Below are positions 42,161-56,400 of a DNA stretch of 64,000 bases, in pieces. How positions within the stretch are numbered: position 1 is the stretch's first letter; the number at the start of each line of letters is the position of its first letter. Origin of the DNA: Halictus rubicundus (lineage: Eukaryota; Arthropoda; Insecta; Hymenoptera; Halictidae). The notes beneath the pieces were generated by a model. The model saw only the letters and a list, made by a program, of their open reading frames with translations, made no database searches and was not told the origin of the DNA. The stretch spans positions 1 through 64,000 of the forward strand of contig NW_027488962.1 of the NCBI RefSeq assembly GCF_050948215.1. The letters run 5' to 3'. Both the position numbers and the translations under genes were made by a program.

Positions 42161-45100
42161 TCCTATCCTATCCACTATCCTATCCTATCCTCTATCCTAT
42201 CATATCCTCTATCCTATCCTATCCTCTATCCTATCCTATCGTCTATCCTATCCTATCCTCTATCCTATCCTATCCTCTATCCTATCCTATCCTCTATCCT
42301 ATCCTATCCTCTATCCTATCCTATCCTCTATCCTATCCTATCCTCTATCCTATCCTATCGTGTATCCTATCCTCTATCCTATCCTATCCTATCCTCTATC
42401 CTATCCTATCCTATCCTCTATCCTATCCTATCCTATCCTCTATCCTATCCTATCCTCTATCCTATCCTATCCTCTATCCTATCCTATCCTCTATCCTATC
42501 CTATCTTCTATCCTATCCTATCATCTATCCTATCATATCCACTATCCTATCCTCTATCGTATCCTATCATCTATCCTATATCCTATCCAATCCTCTATCC
42601 TATCCTCTATCCTATCCTCTATCCTATCCTATCCTCTATCCTATCCTATCCTCTATCCTATCCTATCCTCTATCCTATCGTATCGTCTATCCTATCCTCT
42701 ATCCTATCCTATCCTCTATCCTATCCTATCCTCTATCCTATCCTATCCTCTATCCTATCCTATCCTCTATCCTATCCTATCCTCTATCCTATCCTATCCT
42801 CTATCCTATCCTATCCTCTATCCTATCCTATCTTCTATCCTATCCTATCCTCTATCCTATCCTATCCTGTATCCTATCCAATCCTCTATCCTATCCTATC
42901 ATCTATTCTCTATCCTATCCAATCCTCTATCCTAGCCTATCCTCTACCCTATCATATCCTCTATCCTATAATATCCTCTATCCTATCCTATCATCTATCC
43001 AATCCTCTATCCTATCCTATCCTCTATTCTATCCTATCCTCTATCCTATCCTATCCTCTATCCTATCCTATCCTCTATACTATCCTATCCTCTATCCTAT
43101 CCTATCCTCTATCCTATCCTCTATCCTCTATCCTATCCTATCCTCTATCGTCTATCTTATCCTCTATCCTATCATCTATCCTCAATCCTATCCTTTCCTG
43201 TATCCTATCCAATCCTCTATCCTATCCTGTCCTCTATCCTATCCTATCCTCTATACAATCCTATCCTCTATCCTATCCTATCGTCTATCCTATCCTCTAT
43301 CCTATCCTATCCTCTATCCTATCCTATCCTCTATCCTATCCTATCGTCTATCCCATCCTCTATCCTATCCTATCCTGTATCCTATCCTATCGTCTATCCT
43401 ATTCTCTATCCTATCCTATCCTCTATCCTATCAAATCCCCTATCCTATCCTCTATCCTATCCTATCCTGTATCCTATCCAATCCTCTATCCTATCCTATC
43501 ATCTATCCTCAATCCTATCCTTTCCTGTATCCTATCCAATCCTCTATCCTATCCTGTCCTCTATCCTATCCTATCCTCTATCCTATCCTATCCTCTATCC
43601 TATCCTATCGTCTATCCTATCCTCTATCCTATCCTATCCTGTATCCTATCCAATCCTCTATCCTATCCTATCATCTATCCTCAATCCTATCCTTTCCTGT
43701 ATCCTAGCCAATCCTCTATCCTATCCTATCCTCTATCCTATCCTATCCTCTATCGTCTATCCTATCCTCTATCCTATCATCTATCCTCTATCCTATCCTA
43801 TCGTCTATCCTATCCTCTATCCTATCCTATCCTCTATCCTGTCCTATCCTCTATCCTATCCTATCCTCTATCCTATCCTATCCTCTATCCTATCGTATCG
43901 TCTATCCTATCCTCTATCCTATCCTATCCTCTATCCTATCCTATCCTCTATCCTATCCTATCCTCTATCCTATCCTATCCTCTATCCTATCGTATCGTCT
44001 ATCCTATCCTCTATCCTATCCTATCCTCTATCCTATCCTATCCTCTATCCTATCCTATCCTCTATCCTATCCTATCCTCTATCCTATCCTATCCTCTATC
44101 CTATCCTATCCTCTATCCTATCCTATCCTCTATCCTATCCTATCCTCTATCCTATCCTATCCTCTATCCTATCCTATCCTCTATCCTATCCTATCCTCTA
44201 TCCTATCCTATCCTCTATCCTATCCTATCCTCTATCCTATCCTATCCTCTATCCTATCCTATCCTCTATCCTATCCTATCCTCTATCCTATCCTATCCTC
44301 TATCCTATCCTATCCTCTATCCTATCCTATCCTCTATCCTATCCTATAGTGTATCCTATCCTCTATCCTATCCTATCCTATCCTCTATCCTATCCTATCC
44401 TCTATCCTATCCTACCCTCTATCCTATCCTACCCTCTATCCTATCCTATCCTCTATCCTATCCTATCGTCTATCCTATCCTCTATCCTATCCTATCCTCT
44501 ATCCTATCCTATCCTTTCCTGTATCCTATCCTATCCTGTATCCTATCCAATCCTCTATCCTATCCTATCATCTATCCTCAATCCTATCCTTTCCTCTATC
44601 CTATCCTATCGTCTATCCTATCCTATCCTCTATCCTATCCTATCCTCTATCCTATCCTATCCTCTATCCTATCCTATCCTCTATCCTATCCTATCCTCTA
44701 TCCTATCCTATCCTCTATCCTATCCTATCGTGTATCCTATCCTCTATCCTATCCTATCCTATCCTCTATCCTATCCTATCCTATCCTCTATCCTATCCTA
44801 TCCTCTATCCTATCCTATCCTCTATCCTATCCTATCCTCTATCCTATCCTATCCTCTATCCTATCCTATCCTCTATCCTATCCTATCCTCTATCCTATCC
44901 TATCATCTATCCTATCCTATCCTCTATCCTATCCTATCGTGTATCCTATCCTCTATCCTATCCTACCCTCTATCCTATCCTATCCTCTATCCTATCCTAT
45001 CGTCTATCCTATCCTCTATCCTATCCTATCCTTTCCTGTATCCGAGCCAATCCTCTATCCTATCCTATCCTCTATCCTATCCTATCCTCTATCCTATCCT

Positions 45101-48100
45101 ATCCTCTATCCTATCGTATCGTCTATCCTATGCTATCTTCTATCCTATCCTATCCTCTATCCTATCAAATCCACTATCCTATCCTCTATCCTATCCTATC
45201 ATCTATCCTCTATCGAATCCAATCCTCTATCCTATCATCTATCCTATCCTCTATCCTATCCTATCCTCTTTCCTATCCTATCCTCTATCCTATTCTATCC
45301 TCTATCCTATCCTATCCTCTATCCTATCCTATCCTCTATCCTATCCTATCTTCTATCCTATCCTATCATCTATCCTATCATATCCACTATCCTATCCTCT
45401 ATCGTATCCTATCATCTATCCTATATCCTATCCAATCCTCTATCCTATCCTCTATCCTATCCTCTATCCTATCCTATCCTCTATCCTATCCTATCCTCTA
45501 TCCTATCCTATCCTCTATCCTATCGTATCGTCTATCCTATCCTCTATCCTATCCTATCCTCTATCCTATCCTATCCTCTATCCTATCCTATCCTCTATCC
45601 TATCCTATCCTCTATCCTATCCTATCCTCTATCCTATCCTATCCTCTATCCTATCCTATCTTCTATCCTATCCTATCCTCTATCCTATCCTATCCTGTAT
45701 CCTATCCAATCCTCTATCCTATCCTATCATCTATTCTCTATCCTATCCAATCCTCTATCCTAGCCTATCCTCTACCCTATCATATCCTCTATCCTATAAT
45801 ATCCTCTATCCTATCCTATCATCTATCCAATCCTCTATCCTATCCTATCCTCTATTCTATCCTATCCTCTATCCTATCCTATCCTCTATCCTATCCTATC
45901 CTCTATACTATCCTATCCTCTATCCTATCCTATCCTCTATCCTATCCTCTATCCTCTATCCTATCCTATCCTCTATCGTCTATCCTATCCTCTATCCTAT
46001 CATCTATCCTCAATCCTATCCTTTCCTGTATCCTATCCAATCCTCTATCCTATCCTGTCCTCTATCCTATCCTATCCTCTATACAATCCTATCCTCTATC
46101 CTATCCTATCGTCTATCCTATCCTCTATCCTATCCTATCCTCTATCCTATCCTATCGTCTATCCCATCCTCTATCCTATCCTATCCTGTATCCTATCCTA
46201 TCGTCTATCCTATTCTCTATCCTATCCTATCCTCTATCCTATCAAATCCCCTATCCTATCCTCTATCCTATCCTATCCTGTATCCTATCCAATCCTCTAT
46301 CCTATCCTATCATCTATCCTCAATCCTATCCTTTCCTGTATCCTATCCAATCCTCTATCCTATCCTGTCCTCTATCCTATCCTATCCTCTATCCTATCCT
46401 ATCCTCTATCCTATCCTATCGTCTATCCTATCCTCTATCCTATCCTATCCTGTATCCTATCCAATCCTCTATCCTATCCTATCATCTATCCTCAATCCTA
46501 TCCTTTCCTGTATCCTAGCCAATCCTCTATCCTATCCTATCCTCTATCCTATCCTATCCTCTATCGTCTATCCTATCCTCTATCCTATCATCTATCCTCT
46601 ATCCTATCCTATCGTCTATCCTATCCTCTATCCTATCCTATCCTCTATCCTGTCCTATCCTCTATCCTATCCTATCCTCTATCCTATCCTATCCTCTATC
46701 CTATCGTATCGTCTATCCTATCCTCTATCCTATCCTATCCTCTATCCTATCCTATCCTCTATCCTATCCTATCCTCTATCCTATCCTATCCTCTATCCTA
46801 TCGTATCGTCTATCCTATCCTCTATCCTATCCTATCCTCTATCCTATCCTATCCTCTATCCTATCCTATCCTCTATCCTATCCTATCCTCTATCCTATCC
46901 TATCCTCTATCCTATCCTATCCTCTATCCTATCCTATCCTCTATCCTATCCTATCCTCTATCCTATCCTATCCTCTATCCTATCCTATCCTCTATCCTAT
47001 CCTATCCTCTATCCTATCCTATCCTCTATCCTATCCTATCCTCTATCCTATCCTATCCTCTATCCTATCCTATCCTCTATCCTATCCTATCCTCTATCCT
47101 ATCCTATCCTCTATCCTATCCTATAGTGTATCCTATCCTCTATCCTATCCTATCCTCTATCCTATCCTATCCTCTATCCTATCCTATCCTCTATCCTATC
47201 CTACCCTCTATCCTATCCTACCCTCTATCCTATCCTATCCTCTATCCTATCCTATCGTCTATCCTATCCTCTATCCTATCCTATCCTCTATCCTATCCTA
47301 TCCTTTCCTGTATCCTAGCCAATCCTCTATCCTATCCTATCCTCTATCCTATCCTCTATCCTCTATCCTATCCTATCCTCTATCGTCTATCCTATCCTCT
47401 ATCCTATCATCTATCCTCAATCCTATCCTTTCCTGTATCCTATCCAATCCTCTATCCTATCCTGTCCTCTATCCTATCCTATCCTCTATACAATCCTATC
47501 CTCTATCCTATCCTATCGTCTATCCTATCCTCTATCCTATCCTATCCTCTATCCTATCCTATCCTCTATCCTATCCTATCGTCTATCCCATCCTCTATCC
47601 TATCCTATCCTGTATCCTATCCTATCGTCTATCCTATTCTCTATCCTATCCTATCCTCTATCCTATCAAATCCCCTATCCTATCCTCTATCCTATCCTAT
47701 CCTGTATCCTATCCAATCCTCTATCCTATCCTATCATCTATCCTCAATCCTATCCTTTCCTGTATCCTATCCAATCCTCTATCCTGTCCTATCCTCTATC
47801 CTATCCTATCCTCTATCCTATCCTATCCTCTATCCTATCGTATCGTCTATCCTATCCTCTATCCTATCCTATCCTCTATCCTATCCTATCCTCTATCCTA
47901 TCCTATCCTCTATCCTATCCTATCCTCTATCCTATCCTATCCTCTATCCTATCGTATCGTCTATCCTATCCTCTATCCTATCCTATCCTCTATCCTATCC
48001 TATCCTCTATCCTATCCTATCCTCTATCCTATCCTATCCTCTATCCTATCCTATCCTCTATCCTATCCTATCCTCTATCCTATCCTATCCTCTATCCTAT

Positions 48101-49683
48101 CCTATCCTCTATCCTATCCTATCCTCTATCCTATCCTATCCTCTATCCTATCCTATCCTCTATCCTATCCTATCCTCTATCCTATCCTATCCTCTATCCT
48201 ATCCTATCCTCTATCCTATCCTATCCTCTATCCTATCCTATCCTCTATCCTATCCTATAGTGTATCCTATCCTCTATCCTATCCTATCCTCTATCCTATC
48301 CTATCCTCTATCCTATCCTATCCTCTATCCTATCCTACCCTCTATCCTATCCTACCCTCTATCCTATCCTATCCTCTATCCTATCCTATCGTCTATCCTA
48401 TCCTCTATCCTATCCTATCCTCTATCCTATCCTATCCTTTCCTGTATCCTAGCCAATCCTCTATCCTATCCTATCCTCTATCCTATCCTCTATCCTCTAT
48501 CCTATCCTATCCTCTATCGTCTATCCTATCCTCTATCCTATCATCTATCCTCAATCCTATCCCTTCCTGTATCCTATCCAATCCTCTATCCTATCCTGTC
48601 CTCTATCCTATCCTATCCTCTATACAATCCTATCCTCTATCCTATCCTATCGTCTATCCTATCCTCTATCCTATCCTATCCTCTATCCTATCCTATCCTC
48701 TATCCTATCCTATCGTCTATCCCATCCTCTATCCTATCCTATCCTGTATCCTATCCTATCGTCTATCCTATTCTCTATCCTATCCTATCCTCTATCCTAT
48801 CAAATCCCCTATCCTATCCTCTATCCTATCCTATCCTGTATCCTATCCAATCCTCTATCCTATCCTATCATCTATCCTCAATCCTATCCTTTCCTGTATC
48901 CTATCCAATCCTCTATCCTATCCTGTCCTCTATCCTATCCTATCCTCTATCCTATCCTATCCTCTATCCTATCCTATCGTCTATCCTATCCTCTATCCTA
49001 TCCTATCCTGTATCCTATCCAATCCTCTATCCTATCCTATCATCTATCCTCAATCCTATCCTTTCCTGTATCCTAGCCAATCCTCTATCCTATCCTATCC
49101 TCTATCCTATCCTATCCTCTATCGTCTATCCTATCCTCTATCCTATCATCTATCCTCTATCCTATCCTATCGTCTATCCTATCCTCTATCCTATCCTATC
49201 CTCTATCCTGTCCTATCCTCTATCCTATCCTATCCTCTATCCTATCCTATCCTCTATCCTATCGTATCGTCTATCCTATCCTCTATCCTATCCTATCCTC
49301 TATCCTATCCTATCCTCTATCCTATCCTATCCTCTATCCTATCGTATCGTCTATCCTATCCTCTATCCTATCCTATCCTCTATCCTATCCTATCCTCTAT
49401 CCTATCCTATCCTCTATCCTATCCTATCCTCTATCCTATCCTATCCTCTATCCTATCCTATCCTCTATCCTATCCTATCCTCTATCCTATCCTATCCTCT
49501 ATCCTATCCTATCCTCTATCCTATCCTATCCTCTATCCTATCCTATCCTCTATCCTATCCTATCCTCTATCCTATCCTATCCTCTATCCTATCCTATCCT
49601 CTATCCTATCCTATCCTCTATCCTATCCTATCCTCTATCCTATCCTATCCTCTATCCTATCCTATCCTCTATCCTATCCTATA
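42161..49683 (+). repeat. Nested modules with 1134-bp and 2558-bp offsets
   Basis: Modules end in a long pure 17-mer block followed by the rare TATAGTGTATCC variant, with its GTG at 44349, 47126, 48260 and 49684. The 47126-48259 block is copied right after itself (CTATACAATCC at 47488/48622, offset 1134). In the second copy CCTTTCCTG became CCCTTCCTG near 48560. The stretch from about 46160 to 47125 recurs 2558 bp later (CCCATCC at 46163/48721; CAAATCCCC at 46243/48801). A more diverged copy lies about 2.81 kb to the left (about 42.9-44.3 kb). Confidence 0.82.
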
Positions 49684-52600
49684 GTGTATCCTATCCTCTA
49701 TCCTATCCTATCCTCTATCCTATCCTATCCTCTATCCTATCCTATCCTCTATCCTATCCTACCCTCTATCCTATCCTACCCTCTATCCTATCCTATCCTC
49801 TATCCTATCCTATCGTCTATCCTATCCTCTATCCTATCCTATCCTCTATCCTATCCTATCCTTTCCTGTATCCTAGCCAATCCTCTATCCTATCCTATCC
49901 TGTATCCTATCCTATCCTCTATCCTATCCTATCCTCTATCCTATCCTATCCTCTATCCTATCCTATCCTCTATCCTATCCTATCCTCTATCCTATCCTAT
50001 CCTCTATCCTATCCTATCCTCTATCCTATCCTATCCTCTATCCTATCCTATCCTCTATCCTATCCTATCCTCTATCCTATCCTATCCTCTATCCTATTCT
50101 ATCCTCTATCCTATCCTATCCTCTATCCTATCCTATCCTCTATCCTATCCTATCTTCTATCCTATCCTATCATCTATCCTATCATATCCACTATCCTATC
50201 CTCTATCGTATCCTATCATCTATCCTATATCCTATCCAATCCTCTATCCTATCATCTATCCTATCCTCTATCCTATCCTATCCTCTTTCCTATCCTATCC
50301 TCTATCCTATTCTATCCTCTATCCTATCCTATCCTCTATCCTATCCTATCCTCTATCCTATCCTATCTTCTGTCCTATCCTATCATCTATCCTATCATAT
50401 CCACTATCCTATCCTCTATCGTATCCTATCATCTATCCTATATCCTATCCAATCCTCTATCCTATCCGCTATCCTATCCTCTATCCTATCCTATCCTCTA
50501 TCCTATCCTATCCTCTATCCTATCGTATCGTCTATCCTATCCTCTATCCTATCCTATCCTCTATCCTATCCTATCCTCTATCCTATCCTATCCTCTATCC
50601 TATCCTATCCTCTATCCTATCGTATCGTCTATCCTATCCTCTATCCTATCCTATCCTCTATCATATCCTATCCTCTATCCTATCCTATCTTCTATCCTAT
50701 CCTATCCTCTATCCTATCCTATCCTGTATCCTATCCAATCCTCTATCCTATCCTATCATCTATCCTCTATCCTATCCAATCCTCTATCCTAGCCTATCCT
50801 CTATCCTATCCTATCTTCTATCCTATCCTATCATCTATCCTATCATATCCACTATCCTATCCTCTATCGTATCCTATCATCTATCCTATATCCTATCCAA
50901 TCCTCTATCCTATCCTCTATCCTATCCTCTATCCTATCCTATCCTCTATCCTATCCTATCCTCTATCCTATCCTATCCTCTATCCTATCGTATCGTCTAT
51001 CCTATCGTCTATCCTATCCTATCCTCTATCCTATCCTATCCTCTATCCTATCCTATCCTCTATCCTATCCTATCCTCTATCCTATCCTATCCTCTATCCT
51101 ATCCTATCCTCTATCCTATCCTATCCTCTATTCTATCCTATCTTCTATCCTATCCTATCCTCTATCCTATCCTATCCTGTATCCTATCCAATCCTCTATC
51201 CTATCCTATCATCTATCCTCTATCCTATCCAATCCTCTATCCTAGCCTATCCTGTACCCTATCATATCCTCTATCCTATAATATCCTCTATCCTATCCTA
51301 TCATCTATCCAATCCTCTATCCTATCCTATCCTCTATTCTATCCTATCCTCTATCCTATCCTATCCTCTATCCTATCCTATCCTCTATACTATCCTATCC
51401 TCTATCCTATCCTATCCTCTATCCTATCCTCTATCCTCTATCCTATCCTATCCTCTATCGTCTATCCTATCCTCTATCCTATCATCTATCCTCAATCCTA
51501 TCCTTTCCTGTATCCTATCCAATCCTCTATCCTATCCTGTCCTCTATCCTATCCTATCCTCTATACAATCCTATCCTCTATCCTATCCTATCGTCTATCC
51601 TATCCTCTATCCTATCCTATCCTCTATCCTATCCTATCGTCTATCCTATCCTCTATCCTATCCCATCCTGTATCCTATCCTATCGTCTATCCTATCCTCT
51701 ATCCTATCCTATCCTCTATCCTATCAAATCCCCTATCCTATCCTCTATCCTATCCTATCCTGTATCCTATCCAATCCTCTTTCCTATCCTATCATCTATC
51801 CTCAATCCTATACTTTCCTGTATCCTATCCAATCCTCTATCCTATCCTGTCCTCTATCCTATCCTATCCTCTATCCTATCCTATCCTCTATCCTATCCTA
51901 TCGTCTATCCTATCCTCTATCCTATCCTATCCTGTATCCTATCCAATCCTCTATCCTATCCTATCATCTATCCTCAATCCTATCCTTTCCTGTATCCTAG
52001 CCAATCCTCTATCCTATCCTATCCTCTATCCTATCCTATCCTCTATCGTCTATCCTATCCTCTATCCTATCATCTATCCTCTATCCTATCCTATCGTCTA
52101 TCCTATCCTCTATCCTATCCTATCCTCTATCCTGTCCTATCCTCTATCCTATCCTATCCTCTATCCTATCCTATCCTGTATCCTATCCAATCCTCTATCC
52201 TATCCTATCCTCTATCCTATCCTATCCTCTATCCTATCCTATCCTCTATCCTATCCTATCCTCTATCCTATCCTATCCTCTATCCTATCCTATCCTCTAT
52301 CCTATCCTATCGTCTATCCTATCCTATCCTCTATCCTATCCTATCCTCTATCCTATCCTATCCTCTATCCTTTCCTATCCTCTATCCTATCCTATCTTCT
52401 ATCCTATCCTATCAACTATCCTATCAAACCCCTATCCTATCCTCTGTACTATCCTATCCTCTATCCTATCCCATCTTCTATTCTTTCCTATCCTCTATCC
52501 CATCAAATCCCCTATCCTATCCTCTATCCTATCCAATCCCCTATCCTAGCCTATCCTCTACCCTATCATATCATCTATCCTATAATATCCTCTAGCCTAT

Positions 52601-53090
52601 CCTATCCTCTATCCAAACATCTATCCTATCCTATCCTCTATTCTATCCTATCCTCTATCCTATCCTATCCTCTATCCTATCCTATCTTCTATCCTATCCT
52701 ATCAACTATCCTATCAAATCCCCTATCCTATCCTCTGTACTATCCTATCCTCTATCGTATCCTATCCTCTATCGTCTATCCTATCCTCTATCCTATCATC
52801 TATCCTCAATCCTATCCTTTCCTGTATCCTATCCAATCCTCTATCCTATCCTATGCTCTATCCTATCCTGTTCTCTATCCTATCCTATCCTCTATCCTAT
52901 CCTCTATCCTATCCTATCCTCTATCCTATCCTATCCTCTATCCTATCCTATCCTCTATCCTATCCTATCCTCTATCCTATCCTATCCTCTATCCTATCCT
53001 ATCCTCTATCCTATCCTATCCTCTATCCTATCCTATCCTCTATCCTATCCTATCCTCTATCCTATCCTATCCTCTATCCTATCCTATCGT
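49684..53090 (+). repeat. Array C segment with third copy of the 1.15-kb module
   Basis: 49684-50140 is mostly canonical monomers. From about 50150 there are repeated clusters of TATCATATCCACTATCC, ATCGTATCC and CTATATCCTATCCAATCC (about 50170, 50390 and 50830). At about 51825-52990 the module seen at 41.0-42.2 kb recurs with a constant 10831-bp offset (TAG of CTAGCC ending at 41169/52000; ATGCTCTATCC at 42022/52853). It reads CTAGCC and TATCCAATCC where the other two copies read CAAGCC and TAACCAATCC. Confidence 0.8.
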
Positions 53091-56000
53091 GTATCCTATC
53101 CTCTATCCTATCCTATCCTATCCTCTATCCTATCCTATCCTCTATCCTATCCTATCCTCTATCCTATCCTATCCTCTATCCTATCCTATCCTCTATCCTA
53201 TCCTATCCTCTATCCTATCCTATCCTCTATCCTATCCTATCCTCTATCCTATCCTATCCTCTATCCTATCCTATCCTCTATCCTATCCTATCCTCTATCC
53301 TATCCTATCGTGTATCCTATCCTCTATCCTATCCTACCCTCTATCCTATCCTATCCTCTATCCTATCCTATCGTCTATCCTATCCTCTATCCTATCCTAT
53401 CCTTTCCTGTATCCGAGCCAATCCTCTATCCTATCCTATCCTCTATCCTATCCTATCCTCTATCCTATCCTATCCTCTATCCTATCGTATCGTCTATCCT
53501 ATCCTATCTTCTATCCTATCCTATCCTCTATCCTATCAAATCCACTATCCTATCCTCTATCCTATCCTATCATCTATCCTCTATCGAATCCAATCCTCTA
53601 TCCTATCATCTATCCTATCCTCTATCCTATCCTATCCTCTTTCCTATCCTATCCTCTATCCTATTCTATCCTCTATCCTATCCTATCCTCTATCCTATCC
53701 TATCCTTTCCTGTATCCGAGCCAATCCTCTATCCTATCCTATCCTCTATCCTATCCTATCCTCTATCCTATCCTATCCTCTATCCTATCGTATCGTCTAT
53801 CCTATCCTATCTTCTATCCTATCCTATCCTCTATCCTATCAAATCCACTATCCTATCCTCTATCCTATCCTATCATCTATCCTCTATCGAATCCAATCCT
53901 CTATCCTATCATCTATCCTATCCTCTATCCTATCCTATCCTCTTTCCTATCCTATCCTCTATCCTATTCTATCCTCTATCCTATCCTATCCTCTATCCTA
54001 TCCTATCCTCTATCCTATCCTATCTTCTATCCTATCCTATCATCTATCCTATCATATCCACTATCCTATCCTCTATCGTATCCTATCATCTATCCTATAT
54101 CCTATCCAATCCTCTATCCTATCCTCTATCCTATCCTCTATCCTATCCTATCCTCTATCCTATCCTATCCTCTATCCTATCCTATCCTCTATCCTATCGT
54201 ATCGTCTATCCTATCCTCTATCCTATCCTATCCTCTATCCTATCCTATCCTCTATCCTATCCTATCCTCTATCCTATCCTATCCTCTATCCTATCCTATC
54301 CTCTATCCTATCCTATCCTCTATCCTATCCTATCTTCTATCCTATCCTATCATCTATCCTATCATATCCACTATCCTATCCTCTATCGTATCCTATCATC
54401 TATCCTATATCCTATCCAATCCTCTATCCTATCCTCTATCCTATCCTCTATCCTATCCTATCCTCTATTCTATCCTATCCTCTATCCTATCCTATCCTCT
54501 ATCCTATCCTATCCTCTTTCCTATCCTATCCTCTATCCTATTCTATCCTCTATCCTATCCTTTCCTGTATCCTATCCAATCCTCTATCCTATCCTATGCT
54601 CTATCCTATCCTGTCCTCTATCCTATCCTATCCTCTATCCTATCCTCTATCCTATCCTATCCTCTATCCTATCCTATCCTCTATCCTGTCCTATCCTCTA
54701 TCCTATCCTATCCTCTATCCTATCCTATCCTGTATCCTATCCAATCCTCTATCCTAGCCTATCCTCTACCCTATCATATCATCTATCCTGTAATATCCTC
54801 TATCCTATCCTATCCTCTATCCAAACATCTATCCTATCCTATCCTCTATTCTATCCTATCCTCTATCCTATCCTATCCTCTATCCTATCCTATCTTCTAT
54901 CCTATCCTATCAACTATCCTATCAAATCCCCTATCCTATCCTCTGTACTATCCTATCCTCTATCGTATCCTATCCTCTATCGTATCCTATCCTCTATCGT
55001 CTATCCTATCCTCTATCCTATCATCTATCCTCAATCCTATCCTTTCCTGTATCCTATCCAATCCTCTATCCTATCCTATGCTCTATCCTATCCTGTCCTC
55101 TATCCTATCCTATCCTCTATCCTATCCTCTATCCTATCCTATCCTCTATCCTATCCTATCCTCTATCCTATCCTATCCCCTATCCTATCCTACCCTCTAT
55201 CCTATCCTATCCTCTATCCTATCCTATCCTCTATCCTATCCTATCGTCTATCCTATCCTATCCTCTATCCTATCCTATCCTCTATCCTATCCTATCCTCT
55301 ATCCTATCCTATCCTCTATCCTATCCTATCCTCTATCCTATCCTATCCTCTATCCTATCCTATCCTCTATCCTATCCTATCGTGTATCCTATCCTCTATC
55401 CTATCCTATCCTATCCTCTATCCTATCCTATCCTCTATCCTATCCTATCCTCTATCCTATCCTACCCTCTATCCTATCCTATCCTCTATCCTATCCTATC
55501 GTCTATCCTATCCTCTATCCTATCCTATCCTCTATCCTATCCTATCCTTTCCTGTATCCTAGCCAATCCTCTATCCTATCCTGTCCTCTATCCTATCCTA
55601 TCCTGTATCCTATCCTATCCTCTATCCTATCCTATCCTCTATCCTATCCTATCCTCTATCCTATCCTACCCTCTATCCTATCGTATCGTCTATCCTATCC
55701 TATCTTCTATCCTATCCTATCCTCTATCCTATCAAATCCACTATCCTATCCTCTATCCTATCCTATCATCTATCCTCTATCGAATCCAATCCTCTATCCT
55801 ATCATCTATCCTATCCTCTATCCTATCCTATCCTCTTTCCTATCCTATCCTCTATCCTATTCTATCCTCTATCCTATCCTATCCTCTATCCTATCCTATC
55901 CTCTATCCTATCCTATCTTCTATCCTATCCTATCATCTATCCTATCATATCCACTATCCTATCCTCTATCGTATCCTATCATCTATCCTATATCCTATCC

Positions 56001-56400
56001 AATCCTCTATCCTATCCTCTATCCTATCCTCTATCCTATCCTATCCTCTATCCTATCCTATCCTCTATCCTATCGTATCGTCTATCCTATCCTCTATCCT
56101 ATCCTATCCTCTATCCTATCCTATCCTCTATCCTATCCTATCCTCTATCCTATCCTATCCTCTATCCTATCCTATCCTCTATCCTATCCTATCCTCTATC
56201 CTATCCTCTATCCTATCATCTATCCTCAATCCTATCCTTTCCTGTATCCTATCCAATCCTCTATCCTATCCTACCTTCTATCCTATCCTATCAACTATCC
56301 TATCAAATCCCCTATCCTATCCTCTGTACTATCCTATCCTCTATCGTATCCTATCCTCTATCCTATCATCTATCCTCAATCCTATCCTTTCCTGTATCCT
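53091..56400 (+). repeat. 303-bp tandem duplication inside a copied segment
   Basis: A segment near 44940-45300 recurs 8371 bp to the right (ATCCGAG at 45040/53411; CGAATCC at 45214/53585). Within the right copy, about 53401-53703 is tandemly repeated as 53704-54006 (ATCCGAG at 53411/53714; CGAATCC at 53585/53888). The next marker, CTATATCC, lies at 45421 and 54095, an offset of 8674, which is 8371 plus 303. ATCCGAG is seen only at these three places. The rest up to 56400 is mixed landmark monomers. Confidence 0.86.
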
